DNA from: Sutcliffiella horikoshii
GTDB lineage: Bacteria > Bacillota > Bacilli > Bacillales > Bacillaceae_I
DNA length: 64,000 bases
Reading direction: 5' to 3'
NCBI RefSeq assembly: GCF_019931755.1
Contig: NZ_CP082918.1
Span: 2,088,001-2,152,000 of the forward strand
A model generated the notes under the pieces. The model saw nothing but the letters and a program-made list of their open reading frames with translations, had not been told where the DNA came from and did not search any database. The position numbers and the translations under genes were made by a program. Shown here in pieces: positions 44,256-53,570 of this stretch (position 1 is the first letter of the stretch; each line of letters opens with the position of its first letter).

Positions 44256-45260
44256 TCATTGTCCAAACCAAACATCTGCCAAAATCTGATATGATTTTAA
44301 CCTTGCTTGCTGGTCATAAACATGAGTATTCACAATTAGTTCATCTGCTTGTGTTTCTTCCAGTATTGCTTCAAGCTTTTTCCTAACTGTTTCTGCATTA
44401 CCTGTAACTGTATATTTCAACTGTTGGTCAACCACATGCTTCTCATACTCACTCCAGAGAGAGTCCATATCTTCTACTGGTGGCTTTAACTGGCCTGGGT
44501 TGCCACGGATCAGATTGAGGAACTGTTGCTGAATAGATGTTGCTAAGTATTCGGCTTCCTCATCACTATCGGCGGCAATTACGTTCACGCCAATCATGGC
44601 ATACGGCTTTTCCAAATGCTCAGATGATTTAAAAGAACTGCGATAGATTTGGAGTGCAGGCAGCGTGTAATCTGGTGAAAAATGACTGGCAAAAGCAAAA
44701 GGCAATCCTTGTTCTGCAGAAAGCTTTGCGCTGAATCCGCTTGAACCGAGCAACCAAATTGGAACATCCAATCCCTCTCCAGGTACCGCTTTTACTCTAG
44801 TGGTTCCATCAGGGTGAAAATAGGAACGTAATTCCGCTAACTGATTAGGGAAATCCTCTCCTCCTGTTTTGCGTTCTCGTCTAAGCGCCGCCGCAGTAAG
44901 TTGGTCACTTCCTGGTGCCCGGCCGAGGCCAAGATCGATTCTCCCAGGATACAAGGATTCCAACGTCCCAAACTGTTCTGCAATGACAAGCGGGGCATGA
45001 TTAGGGAGCATAATGCCGCCGGACCCTACTCTTATTGATTTTGTCGAACCTGCTATATGTCCGATCACGACAGAAGTGGCAGAGCTTGCGATTCCCCTCA
45101 TATTATGGTGCTCGGCAAGCCAATAGCGGTTAAATCCTAATCTTTCCACGTGTTGTGCAAGCTCCACACTGTTTTTAAAAGATGTTTGAGCATTACTTCC
45201 TTCTACAATTGGTGCCAGATCCAAGACAGATAATGGTATCTGGTTAATTTGTACGGTCAT
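44256..45260 (-). CDS. Luciferase-like flavin-dependent monooxygenase (LLM class)
   Basis: 334 residues with the LLM barrel: [34 protein letters not shown] and [16 protein letters not shown] (in parts) are typical of the MsnO8/YceB subgroup. It should use reduced FMN and oxygen on an unknown substrate. ATG after AAAGGAGAATAAATA. It is 16 bp downstream of the M20 amidohydrolase gene, so the two may form an operon. Confidence 0.88.
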   Translation of the reverse strand: MTVQINQIPLSVLDLAPIVEGSNAQTSFKNSVELAQHVERLGFNRYWLAEHHNMRGIASSATSVVIGHIAGSTKSIRVGSGGIMLPNHAPLVIAEQFGTLESLYPGRIDLGLGRAPGSDQLTAAALRRERKTGGEDFPNQLAELRSYFHPDGTTRVKAVPGEGLDVPIWLLGSSGFSAKLSAEQGLPFAFASHFSPDYTLPALQIYRSSFKSSEHLEKPYAMIGVNVIAADSDEEAEYLATSIQQQFLNLIRGNPGQLKPPVEDMDSLWSEYEKHVVDQQLKYTVTGNAETVRKKLEAILEETQADELIVNTHVYDQQARLKSYQILADVWFGQ

Positions 45261-45276
45261 TATTTATTCTCCTTTC

Positions 45277-46446
45277 TTACTTTGGAGCATTATCGAATTC
45301 TTCTTTTATTTTCTTAAGAAGCTCTTGTTTCGTTAAAAGTTCATATGCGGTCGATGCCATTGCTTTTGCTCCAAGGATCATCGCTTCTTTCCCTTGCTCA
45401 CTCAATGCCGCATCACGGAATTCAGTGGTATGGCAACTATATAATTCATTACAGATTTTAATGTACGGATGAATGGAGGGAACTACTAGACTTACATTTC
45501 CCATATCCAGTGAGCCAGATCCATCTCTGTTTTCAACAATCTCTTCAGAGTCCACTCCAAGTGAAATCAATTGTTCTGTAAAAATATTTGACAGTGTTTC
45601 GTTGGTCACCATGTTATCGTACGATAATTCATAGTTGGACATTTTCATGGAAGCTCCAGTAATCATCGCTGCGCCTTCTGCTATAGATTTCACTTTTTCT
45701 ACCAATTCATTCACATAACTGCGTGTTTTGGCGCGAACGTAAAATTGAGCGACAGCATAATCTGGCACCACATTGGCAGCTTTTCCGCCTTCAGGAATGA
45801 TCCCATGAATACGGGTATCACTTGTAACATGTTGTCTCAGTGCATTGATGCCATTAAATGTCTGAATCACAGCATCCAATGCATTTATTCCTTTTTCAGG
45901 GTTTGCCGCTGCATGGGCAGGTTTCCCAAAGAATTCAAATTGGATAGCATCCATCGCAAGCGAGGAACCACTTTTCACATAGGAATGCAATGGGTGGACC
46001 ATCATGGCTACGTCTAATTTATCAAAGACACCCTGCTCCGCCATTGTTACCTTGCCGCCTTTTGTCTCTTCGGCAGGAGTACCGTAGACAATCACTTTGC
46101 CTCCTGTTTCTTGGATTACTTTACTAGTGGCAATCCCTGCTGCTATCCCCATCGTACCTATTAAATTATGACCGCAAGCATGTCCAATCTCAGGTAGCGC
46201 GTCATATTCACACATAAATCCGATAGTTGGACCCGGTTTCCCACTGTCAAAAACAGCCTCAAAAGCAGTTGGCAGGTCCCAAATTCCCATTTTCACATTA
46301 AAACCGTGTTCAGAAAGTTTATCTGAAAGGACTTTGGCTGATTTGAATTCCTCATGTCCAAGTTCAGGATTTTCTCCTATATATGTACTAATCTCATAAA
46401 AATCATTTTTATGTGAATCAAGGAAATCTGATATGATTTGCTTCAT
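45277..46446 (-). CDS. M20 family amidohydrolase (AmhX/AbgB-like)
   Basis: 389 residues. Metal ligands and catalytic residues are visible in CEYDALPEIGHACGHN, TPAEETKGG and MMVHPLHS; the lid domain begins FFGKPAHAAANPEKG. This is the M20D group (p-aminobenzoyl-glutamate or N-acyl-amino-acid hydrolases). It removes an acyl or aryl amide from an amino acid; the substrate is not known. GGGGATTAATAA precedes the ATG. Confidence 0.88.
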   Translation of the reverse strand: MKQIISDFLDSHKNDFYEISTYIGENPELGHEEFKSAKVLSDKLSEHGFNVKMGIWDLPTAFEAVFDSGKPGPTIGFMCEYDALPEIGHACGHNLIGTMGIAAGIATSKVIQETGGKVIVYGTPAEETKGGKVTMAEQGVFDKLDVAMMVHPLHSYVKSGSSLAMDAIQFEFFGKPAHAAANPEKGINALDAVIQTFNGINALRQHVTSDTRIHGIIPEGGKAANVVPDYAVAQFYVRAKTRSYVNELVEKVKSIAEGAAMITGASMKMSNYELSYDNMVTNETLSNIFTEQLISLGVDSEEIVENRDGSGSLDMGNVSLVVPSIHPYIKICNELYSCHTTEFRDAALSEQGKEAMILGAKAMASTAYELLTKQELLKKIKEEFDNAPK

Positions 46447-46540
46447 TTATTAATCCCCTTTGGACAATTTATTTAGTGAATGGAAATATAGTAACATGAA
46501 GTTTCTTCAAATAATAATATTTTGCCTCAAAATAAATAAG

Positions 46541-46568
46541 GGAGCTTCCACCTTTTATTGGAAGCTCC
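46541..46568 (-). terminator. Terminator of the OYE-family gene
   Basis: GGAGCTTCCA and TGGAAGCTCC pair perfectly around 8 bases; the minus strand continues CTTATTTATTTT. Confidence 0.8.
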
Positions 46569-46575
46569 TTCAACA

Positions 46576-47799
46576 CTATACTCTTCTCATCTGAAAGACA
46601 TCTAATCCATTTTTCCATAGTGTCTGTAATAATGCCACTTTAGGAGACAGTCTTGGATTTGTTTGCTTGCCTTTCCCTATTCGCTCTAACTGATTGCTAT
46701 ACCACGTTAATTCTAGCATAGCGGTTTGATCCACGAGTTTTATTCCTGTTTTTCTTGGTGCTAGTTCTATAGAATCCCTTTTACCTTGTAGAAGTTCCTT
46801 AGGGAGATAAGGATAGACGGCCATCGGGCGAGCCAAGCCTATCATCGATGTTGCCCCTTCAAGGATTGCTTCCTTCATTCCGGTTAACGTTCTGAATCCT
46901 CCGGTGACAACAAGGGGGGCTTTTGTTACCTTTCTAGCTTCTGTTGCAAATTCAAGAAAGTACGCTTCCCTTCTTTTGGTGCTCTCTTTTACATTTACTC
47001 CCGTCATCTGCGGACTTTCATAGGAACCACCTGAAATTTCAATTAAGTCTATTCCCAGTTGGTCCAATGTTTGAATAACCTGTAATGCTTCTTCCTCTGA
47101 AAATCCGGCCTTCATAAAGTCTGCAGAATTAAGTTTAACTCCTATTGGGAAAGAGTCACCAACTTCTTCTCGAACCTTTTTATAGATTTCCAAAAGAAAT
47201 CTCATGCGGTTTTCGAGTGAACCTCCCCACTTGTCTGTCCTTTTATTATGTCGGGGTGATAAAAACTGACTGATGAGATAACCATGCGCACCATGGAGCT
47301 GTACACCTGTAAATCCAGCTTTCTTGGCAATTATGGCTGTGTTGGCAAATCGTTGGATGATGTCTTTTATCTCTATTTCTTGCAGCTCCCTCGCTACAGG
47401 GAAGTAGCGTTGAAGCTTTGGATTAAACTCCACTTTGGACGGAGCCACCGCTTCTTTTACAATTCCTTTAAATACCTGTTTGCCTGGATGATTGATTTGC
47501 ATCCAAAGGTGAGTTCCATTCTTTGTTCCCGCCTTTGCCCAACTCTTTAACAAATCTAAATCTTTTTCATTTTCCACAACGACGTTCCGGGGTTCACCAA
47601 GTGCACGTTTGTCGACCATGACATTGCCTGTCACAACAATACCTGCTTCACTTTCTGCCCATGTTTCATAAAGGCGAACCAGTTTTTTTGTTGGTCTGTT
47701 GTGTTCGTCTGCCATCCCTTCGCTCATCGCTGCTTTAAAAAATCTGTTTTTAATTTCAACCCCATTTGAAAGCAACAATTTGTCATGTAACTGTGTCAT
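46576..47799 (-). CDS. NADH:flavin oxidoreductase, Old Yellow Enzyme family
   Basis: 407 residues, FMN barrel. QINHPGKQ, VQLHGAHGYLISQFLSPRHNKRTDKWGGS (in parts), SGGSYESPQM and VTGGFRT mark the OYE/2,4-dienoyl-CoA reductase N-terminal class. It lacks the C-terminal FeS and pyridine-nucleotide domains of dienoyl-CoA reductase. It reduces activated C=C bonds. ATG after GGGGAGATGAATGA. Single gene. Confidence 0.88.
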   Translation of the reverse strand: MTQLHDKLLLSNGVEIKNRFFKAAMSEGMADEHNRPTKKLVRLYETWAESEAGIVVTGNVMVDKRALGEPRNVVVENEKDLDLLKSWAKAGTKNGTHLWMQINHPGKQVFKGIVKEAVAPSKVEFNPKLQRYFPVARELQEIEIKDIIQRFANTAIIAKKAGFTGVQLHGAHGYLISQFLSPRHNKRTDKWGGSLENRMRFLLEIYKKVREEVGDSFPIGVKLNSADFMKAGFSEEEALQVIQTLDQLGIDLIEISGGSYESPQMTGVNVKESTKRREAYFLEFATEARKVTKAPLVVTGGFRTLTGMKEAILEGATSMIGLARPMAVYPYLPKELLQGKRDSIELAPRKTGIKLVDQTAMLELTWYSNQLERIGKGKQTNPRLSPKVALLQTLWKNGLDVFQMRRV

Positions 47800-47841
47800 T
47801 CATTCATCTCCCCTACGCTTGTCCTTACATGGATATGAAAA

Positions 47842-47868
47842 AATGGTTGGAAGAACACTCCAACCATT
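47842..47868 (-). terminator. Terminator of the YjcZ-type gene
   Basis: AATGGTTGGA and TCCAACCATT pair around 7 bases; the minus strand continues TTTTTCATATCC. Confidence 0.82.
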
Positions 47869-47883
47869 CGTTTATTTGTTAAA

Positions 47884-47976
47884 TTAGTATCTTAACGCGC
47901 CTGCACCTGCGATAATCAAAATAATGAAAAGCACTACAATCAGCGCAAATCCACCACCATAATTTCCACCTGACAT
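47884..47976 (-). CDS. YjcZ family sporulation protein, 30 aa
   Basis: ATG at 47976 lies 6 bp after GAAGGAGGG and opens 30 codons. The peptide begins MSGGNYGGGF, continues with one hydrophobic helix of Ile/Leu/Val, and ends GAGALRY. This Gly-rich start plus single helix is the YjcZ family, spore-associated membrane peptides often present in several copies in Bacillus. Sporulation timing is by family, not from a recognised sigma site. Confidence 0.85.
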   Translation of the reverse strand: MSGGNYGGGFALIVVLFIILIIAGAGALRY

Positions 47977-48079
47977 ACAATTCCCTCCTTCACGTAGACT
48001 ACAATACAATTTATGCATCAAACTCGTCCTACGTATAGGCTATGGAATGTTTTTTAGGCAAGGAATGTTCTATAGTGGA

Positions 48080-49309
48080 TTATGCCCAATTACCTTGGCG
48101 GAACAACGGTACTCTCTCTCCGTCCTTGGTGATCCCGTCAATATCCATGTCACTTGATCCGATCATGAAATCGACATGGGTTATGCTTGAATTTGCCCCT
48201 GCTGCTTCCAGTTCTTCTTCTGACATCTGTTTTCCACCTTCAAGTGCGAAAGAATATGCATTCCCAATCGCCAAATGATGAGATGCATTTTCATCAAATA
48301 ACGTGTTATAGAAAATTAGATTGGTATTTGAAATAGGAGAGTCATGCGGTACAAGTGCTACTTCTCCTAAATAGTGGGATCCCTCATCCGTTTCAATCAA
48401 TTTTTGTAAGGTTTCATATCCTTCTTCTGCTTCAAAAGAAACAATTTTCCCGTTTTCAAACGTAATCGAAAAATTGTCAATCATATTTCCGCCGTAGTTC
48501 AATGGCTTGGAACTTCTAACCGTCCCATTAACTCCTGTCTTAAGGGGCGTGGTGAAGACTTCTTCTGTCGGCATGTTGGCGATAAAGGCAACACCATTTT
48601 CATTAATACTTTCCGGACCAATCCACACATGCTTTTCAGCTAGCTCAATCGTTAAGTCCGTTCCTTCTGCTTTGTAATGAAGGGATTTAAACTTTTTGTT
48701 GTTAAGGAATTCCACTTTCTCACTAAGTTTTTCCTTGTGATCCATCCAAGCTTGGACTGGGTCTTCAAGATTTGCTCTTGTTGCATGAAAAATAGATTCC
48801 CATAATTTTTCTTCTTGTTCTTGTTCTGATAAATCAGGGAAAACTTTTGCGGACCAGCCTTTAGATGGAACAGCCACAATAGACCAGCTGATTTTATCAG
48901 CCATGACCATATTACGATAGCCTTTGGTTGCTTCACCTGCTGCCTTTTGTAAGTTTGCAATTTTAGATGCATCCACACCTTTAAGTAAATCAGGATTTAC
49001 GGATGTGATAGCAAGCATTGCTGCTCCTTCTCCGAATGCCTTCTCAAGCATTTCGGCTCTCCAGCCAGGAAAATATTCGAATGATTCGTCTGGTGCTTTA
49101 TCGTAACGGATTCTTGTTACTTGCTCATCGGTCCATTCAATCTGAACGAGTTTTGCTCCTGCTTCATAAGCTTTTTTTGTAACTAACCTAACGAAAGGTG
49201 CTGTTGCGATGTCAGCGTTTACAATTAGTGTTTGGCCTTTTTGTATATTTACTCCGACTTTTACGGCAAGTTCAGCGTATTTTTCCATGGTTGTGTGAAG
49301 ATTGCTCAT
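48080..49309 (-). CDS. ampS: Aminopeptidase AmpS (M29 family)
   Basis: 409 residues, the standard M29 length. Metal-site residues are in TFENGKIVSFEAEEGYETL (Glu), GSHYLGEVALVPHDSPIS (His/Glu), NASHHLAIGNAY and THVDFMIGSSDMDIDG (His, Asp), in parts. It removes N-terminal residues from peptides in the cytoplasm as a dimer. GGGGGT precedes the ATG. No neighbour in the same transcript is evident. Confidence 0.92.
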   Translation of the reverse strand: MSNLHTTMEKYAELAVKVGVNIQKGQTLIVNADIATAPFVRLVTKKAYEAGAKLVQIEWTDEQVTRIRYDKAPDESFEYFPGWRAEMLEKAFGEGAAMLAITSVNPDLLKGVDASKIANLQKAAGEATKGYRNMVMADKISWSIVAVPSKGWSAKVFPDLSEQEQEEKLWESIFHATRANLEDPVQAWMDHKEKLSEKVEFLNNKKFKSLHYKAEGTDLTIELAEKHVWIGPESINENGVAFIANMPTEEVFTTPLKTGVNGTVRSSKPLNYGGNMIDNFSITFENGKIVSFEAEEGYETLQKLIETDEGSHYLGEVALVPHDSPISNTNLIFYNTLFDENASHHLAIGNAYSFALEGGKQMSEEELEAAGANSSITHVDFMIGSSDMDIDGITKDGERVPLFRQGNWA

Positions 49310-49390
49310 TATGTATACCCCCTAAGATTTTTCCTATGTTCCCAAAAAATATCATGTTCATTAGGATTTGTCTAGTTTTCTAACGCAAAA

Positions 49391-49417
49391 AGGCAGTAAC
49401 CATAGTTGGTCCTGCCT
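49391..49417 (-). terminator. Terminator downstream of the GH144-like gene and repeat
   Basis: AGGCAG and CTGCCT with an inner stem ACCA/TGGT; the minus strand continues TTTTTGCG. If it ends the GH144-like transcript, the dispersed repeat at 49434-49555 is inside that mRNA. Confidence 0.65.
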
Positions 49418-49433
49418 AATTGTTGCATTTACT

Positions 49434-49555
49434 GTTGATCTCCGTTCCAGGTGCTTCGCTTTCCGCGGGCGGTCCGGGAGCCTCCTCACTTCGTTGCGGG
49501 GTCTTCCCTGTCCCTTCCTCCCGCAGGAGTCTTCGCACCTTACTCTACGATCAAC
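49434..49555. repeat. Dispersed GC-rich Bacillaceae palindromic repeat
   Basis: About 122 bp bounded by GTTGATC and GATCAAC, with inner GGTGC/GCACC and GC-rich arms (CCGCGGGCGG, CCCGCAGGAG). Highly similar elements are scattered through many Bacillaceae genomes and are often misannotated as short proteins. Composition differs sharply from the flanks. No transposase is present; it may be a mobile non-autonomous or structured element. Confidence 0.8.
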
Positions 49556-49584
49556 ATGGTATTTCGACAACATAATTTCTTCTT

Positions 49585-50862
49585 TTACTTATTCAAAACC
49601 GTATTCACTCTAGGAAGATTTGAGCTGAATAGTTTCATGCCGTGTTTGAATGCTGCTAGACCATAGAGCATGCTGCTCCAGTCGATTAGGGTTACTTTTG
49701 TTGGGTACCAACGGTTTGGCTGCTCAAGATGCCACCAGGATATGCGGTGTAGTCCGTATTTGTACGCCGCTTTGAATTTTTCTTCGTCCTCTTTATCCTC
49801 TTGGTTAGCGTACACATCATATGGGATATGCAAAGAATATTGTGCGTATAGATCATAGATTCCTGCAGGATACACAGGCAGATAGCCCCCAATAATGTAG
49901 GATGAGGCAATATTATGTGGAGCATCGTTAATTCTGTCAGCATGATAGCCATCGAATAGGCCGTCATTCGGGCCTGCACCATAGCCCCAAATATAAGATG
50001 GAACATCCTCGAGCTCTTTCCATTTCATTCTGTCAGCAAGACAAGCGTTCTTATAATACTCCAGATAAGTTGCACTTTCTGCATATTCAGGCACTAGATA
50101 ATAAGGAAACTGTTGAACGAAGGATGATAAAAATGCACCGGGATGATCGTTTAGAACCGCAAGTCCACGAAACTCTTCTTGGGGAAGTTCCTTGATTTTT
50201 TCTTCTGCAAAATTGTTCAGCCAAAGTGCCTGGATGTTCTCATCATCTGATTTACCCAATAAAGCAAGGTAAGAGACCATTACATATTCATTATAGGCCG
50301 GTAGTGGGGCAATCCCTTCTCCGTCCTTAGCTATCATGTTAATGACACCTTTATCTTTATCTGCAACCACGATACTCCAATCTATAGAGTAAAGAAGTTT
50401 TTCTGCCATCTCCAGTATCCTTGGCTCTTTTTTCGCAAAATGATTTCCTGCAAATAGTGCACCTGTTAAGAGAAGGGTCGTATCTATTGTAGAATACTCT
50501 GAATTCAGATTTTCTCCTGTTTCCATATCTACAAAGTGTGCATAGAAACCAGACTTATCATCTCTGGCAACCCGGCATCCCTCTATTTCCCCGGATACCC
50601 CTTTCAATGTGATTAATGCTTTAGTAGCCGCATTATCATCCCAGCCTTCTAGATCAGCAATAGCAAGACTGATCAGACCGACACCAGTGGCAGCTATAGA
50701 GCAGCGAAAATCCGGATTTTCACCGAGGGTCATATAACCATCTGCATATAAACCTGTTCGTTGATTTCGTGAAGCTTCAAATAGTGCGTAGGAATCATGA
50801 AATTGGCGATCAAAAAACTGTTGTACTTTAGTTGGTAGATTTTTATACTCTTTTGTTGGCAT
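49585..50862 (-). CDS. Glycoamylase-like / GH144-like (alpha/alpha)6-barrel protein
   Basis: About 425 residues; ATG 50862 is about 8 bp after AAAGGGG, preferred over 50880. RTGLYADGYM, CSIAATGVGLISLAIADLEGW and IWGYGAGPNDGLFDGY followed by IASSYIIGGYLPVYP match the Glycoamylase (PF10091) pattern seen in GH144 beta-1,2-glucanases. No signal peptide, so cytoplasmic. The catalytic acids are not clear to me, so the enzyme could have drifted. A divergent AraC regulator lies 187 bp upstream. Confidence 0.6.
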   Translation of the reverse strand: MPTKEYKNLPTKVQQFFDRQFHDSYALFEASRNQRTGLYADGYMTLGENPDFRCSIAATGVGLISLAIADLEGWDDNAATKALITLKGVSGEIEGCRVARDDKSGFYAHFVDMETGENLNSEYSTIDTTLLLTGALFAGNHFAKKEPRILEMAEKLLYSIDWSIVVADKDKGVINMIAKDGEGIAPLPAYNEYVMVSYLALLGKSDDENIQALWLNNFAEEKIKELPQEEFRGLAVLNDHPGAFLSSFVQQFPYYLVPEYAESATYLEYYKNACLADRMKWKELEDVPSYIWGYGAGPNDGLFDGYHADRINDAPHNIASSYIIGGYLPVYPAGIYDLYAQYSLHIPYDVYANQEDKEDEEKFKAAYKYGLHRISWWHLEQPNRWYPTKVTLIDWSSMLYGLAAFKHGMKLFSSNLPRVNTVLNK

Positions 50863-51049
50863 CTCTTTTGCCCCTTTCATCCAGTAAATTGGAATGACAT
50901 TGTATATTTCATGCTTATGTATTTTTTATGTAATCAAATTCTTTGCTGAAAATGATATAATTATCATACAAAATTTATCCTTATGTGAAAATAGACAAAA
51001 CTATACTAATTGGATAATTCATCACTTTAATTAGAATGGAGAGAGTGAA

Positions 51050-51805
51050 ATGCCCATTATTCATGGGGTTTTCTACGATATTTCGCCACATTGGGACGTG
51101 GAAAAAGCAAAGGGTCTAGACACGCTTGTTTATGTTACAGAAGGAAAAGTTCATTACCAGGTGGAAGGTCGGCTTATGGAATTGACGAAAGGGGATCTTT
51201 TGTTTATTCCTTCAACGTACACGAGGTCTTGGAAAAATGATATCGTCGAGGGGCATCGTAAATATACCGTCGTTTTTGAGAACAACGAGAGAACCTATCA
51301 ACATTTTGTGGAAAATGAGATCGTTTCATTTAAACCACGTAAGTCTGCTTATTATGAACAAAGGCTGACTTTTTTAAATGAGCAATGGCTTAGTAAGAGG
51401 GTTTTTCATGAGGAATTGTCTCAGAATATCTTATTGGAGCTTCTGATCATGATTGCTCAGGAGAAAGCAGAATGGCATACTTCTCCTGTAAAAGAAACAT
51501 CTGTCCGTGACATGCAGGAATATATTCTTCAGCATTATCGCCGAAACATTACAATAGAGGAATTGGCAGCTTTAATTGGGGTGACACCGAATTATGTGAC
51601 CGTCTTGTTTAAAGAGGTGATAGGGATCACTCCTATACAGTATCTTCATCAAACTCGCATTAATAATGCTTGGAATTTAATTAGTACAACGAAGATGACG
51701 ATTAAGGAGGTTGCGGAGCATTTAGGTTATTGCGATCAGTCGTATTTTAACAGGATGTTTAAAAAGTGGATGGGAATCCCGCCTTCTCAAGTGAAGAAGA
51801 CATAA
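51050..51805 (+). CDS. AraC family regulator with cupin sensor
   Basis: 251 residues. A cupin-like sensor (about 1-110; LVYVTEGKVHYQVEGR, LTKGDLLFIPS) and a C-terminal AraC domain (about 150-250) with ITIEELAALIGVTPNYVTVLFKE and KEVAEHLGYCDQSYFNRMFKKWMG (in parts). ATG 8 bp after GGAGAG. It is divergent from the glycosidase-like gene and probably controls it in response to a sugar. Confidence 0.88.
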   Translation: MPIIHGVFYDISPHWDVEKAKGLDTLVYVTEGKVHYQVEGRLMELTKGDLLFIPSTYTRSWKNDIVEGHRKYTVVFENNERTYQHFVENEIVSFKPRKSAYYEQRLTFLNEQWLSKRVFHEELSQNILLELLIMIAQEKAEWHTSPVKETSVRDMQEYILQHYRRNITIEELAALIGVTPNYVTVLFKEVIGITPIQYLHQTRINNAWNLISTTKMTIKEVAEHLGYCDQSYFNRMFKKWMGIPPSQVKKT

Positions 51806-51806
51806 G

Positions 51807-51838
51807 AAAAAGCATAGAGATTGGCCTCTATGCTTTTT
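51807..51838. terminator. Bidirectional terminator overlapping the dat stop
   Basis: AAAAAGCATAGAG and CTCTATGCTTTTT pair perfectly around 6 bases. The right arm includes the last codons and stop of dat (EKA-stop). It serves both the AraC gene and dat. Confidence 0.9.
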
Positions 51839-52688
51839 CGGTGGTCGTTTTTGTTTCGGTTTTGACTGCTTCGCGGAAGGCTTTTTGGAATTTGAGTGTG
51901 TATGGTCCTGGCTTTGCTTGTGAAAAAGTGACGCCATCGATTTTGATGATAGGCATTATTTCACTGGTTGTGGATGTAAGGAATACTTCATCTGCCTCCA
52001 TCAGTTCCTCTTTATGGAATGGTTGAATTTTATAATCCCAACCATTTATATCCATAATTTCTAGCAGTTTCGTTCTCGTAATTCCGTTCAAAATTAAGTT
52101 ATTGGCTGGATGGGTTTGGAGAATCCCGTCTTTGACGATGAAAATATTAGAAGATGAACCTTCGGTAACAATCCCGTCTCTAAAAAGTATGGTTTCAAAT
52201 GCCCCAGCCTCGCTTGCTTTTTGCTTGACCATAATATTGTAGAGCAGGTTTAGACTTTTAATATCGCATCGAAGCCAGCGCATATCTTCAGCAGTTATGG
52301 CTTCCACTCCCTTTGTCTGCGCATCCTCTACACTTTTATATGGAAGTGGGTATGCAACAAGTTGGGGAGTTAATGATTGATCATAATGGTGTGATCTGTT
52401 AGAGACTCCTCTTGAAATTTGGAGGTAGAGACCTCCTTTTGTCATGTTATTAACGTCAATAAGTTCAAGCAACCTATTACAAAGCTGTTCTGGTTGTTCG
52501 TTTAGTAGAATGCCAATTTCCTTAGCACTTCTATAAAACCTTGCAATATGCTCTTTTAACGTAAAAGGAACTCCTTCGTATATGTTGACAACCTCATACA
52601 CCCCATCGCCAAACTGATACCCTCTGTCTTCAATATCAACTTTTGCTTCATTTCTTTCCATAATCTCATCATTCATCAATACTTTCAT
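51828..52688 (-). CDS. dat: D-amino-acid aminotransferase
   Basis: 286 residues, fold-type IV PLP enzyme. RGYQFGDGVYEVV, the PLP Lys in CDIKSLNLLYN, and GFVTEGSSSN-like GIVTEGSSSNIFIV are family motifs. It interconverts D-alanine and D-glutamate, feeding wall synthesis. ATG after GGAGGTGCTGAAAA. Its 3' end is built into the terminator stem. exoA lies 21 bp upstream on the same strand, so co-transcription is possible. Confidence 0.92.
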   Translation of the reverse strand: MKVLMNDEIMERNEAKVDIEDRGYQFGDGVYEVVNIYEGVPFTLKEHIARFYRSAKEIGILLNEQPEQLCNRLLELIDVNNMTKGGLYLQISRGVSNRSHHYDQSLTPQLVAYPLPYKSVEDAQTKGVEAITAEDMRWLRCDIKSLNLLYNIMVKQKASEAGAFETILFRDGIVTEGSSSNIFIVKDGILQTHPANNLILNGITRTKLLEIMDINGWDYKIQPFHKEELMEADEVFLTSTTSEIMPIIKIDGVTFSQAKPGPYTLKFQKAFREAVKTETKTTTEKA

Positions 52689-52709
52689 TTTTCAGCACCT
52701 CCGGAAGCG

Positions 52710-53474
52710 TTATTCATTTAAGTTAAGTACAACAGGGCAATGGTCACTTCCCATAATATGAGAGTGGATTTCAGCACCCTTTAACGAATCAAGTAATGTA
52801 TTGGAAACGATGAAATAATCAATTCGCCAACCGATATTCCTTTCACGGACTTTATTCATATACGACCACCATGTGTATTTGTCAGTCATATCAGGATAAA
52901 AGTGGCGGAATGTATCGGTAAATCCTTCTCCTAGCATTCTAGTCATCTTCCCTCTTTCTTCTTCCGTAAAACCAGAATTATTGCGGTTAGATTTAGGGTT
53001 TTTCAAGTCGATTTCCGTGTGTGCTACGTTCAGGTCCCCGCATAAAATGACGGGCTTCACCTGATCCAGCATTTTTATGTAAGCTAAAAAGCGGTCCTCC
53101 CAATCCAGTCTGAACGGTAGTCTGGCCAAATCACGCTGAGAGTTTGGTGTGTACACATTGACCAAGAAAAAATTCTCGTACTCCAGTGTGAGTATCCTTC
53201 CTTCTGGTTCGCATTCTTCTGCCTTTTCCTCATCCAACCCATAACGAACTTGCAGCGGTTTTACTTTGGTGAAAACAGCAGTGCCTGAATATCCTTTTTT
53301 AATTGCGTAGTTCCAATATTGATAGTACTCTGGGGTATCTAATTCAATTTGTCCCTCTTGAAGTTTCGTTTCCTGAATGCAGAAAATGTCTGCATCCATC
53401 TCGTTAAAATAATCCATGAATCCTTTTTTAACACAAGCTCTAATTCCATTCACATTCCAAGATACTAGTTTCAT
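52710..53474 (-). CDS. exoA: Exodeoxyribonuclease III / AP endonuclease ExoA
   Basis: 254 residues. LVSWNVNGIRA, CIQETKLQ (catalytic Glu), GDLNVAHTEIDL (Asp/Asn) and GSDHCPV (His) are all present. It nicks DNA at abasic sites and removes 3' blocks in base-excision repair. B. subtilis ExoA has 252 residues. The ribosome site is modest (AGAAGGGAATTACATGCACCT). Confidence 0.95.
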   Translation of the reverse strand: MKLVSWNVNGIRACVKKGFMDYFNEMDADIFCIQETKLQEGQIELDTPEYYQYWNYAIKKGYSGTAVFTKVKPLQVRYGLDEEKAEECEPEGRILTLEYENFFLVNVYTPNSQRDLARLPFRLDWEDRFLAYIKMLDQVKPVILCGDLNVAHTEIDLKNPKSNRNNSGFTEEERGKMTRMLGEGFTDTFRHFYPDMTDKYTWWSYMNKVRERNIGWRIDYFIVSNTLLDSLKGAEIHSHIMGSDHCPVVLNLNE

Positions 53475-53530
53475 AGGTGCATGTAATTCCCTTCTAAACT
53501 ATTACTATATTTAGCCAAGTATATCAAAAA

Positions 53531-53559
53531 GAACCGCTTTCCATAAAGAAAAGCGATTC
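53531..53559 (-). terminator. Terminator of the DUF899-VOC gene
   Basis: On the minus strand GAATCGCTTT pairs with AAAGCGGTTC (one T-G pair) around 9 bases, then TTTTTGATATA. Confidence 0.8.
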
Positions 53560-53570
53560 CAACCTGGTCA

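Noticed and set aside
49361..49666. Short proteins across the GC-rich repeat
   Set aside because: They come from the dispersed palindromic element, a known source of false genes.
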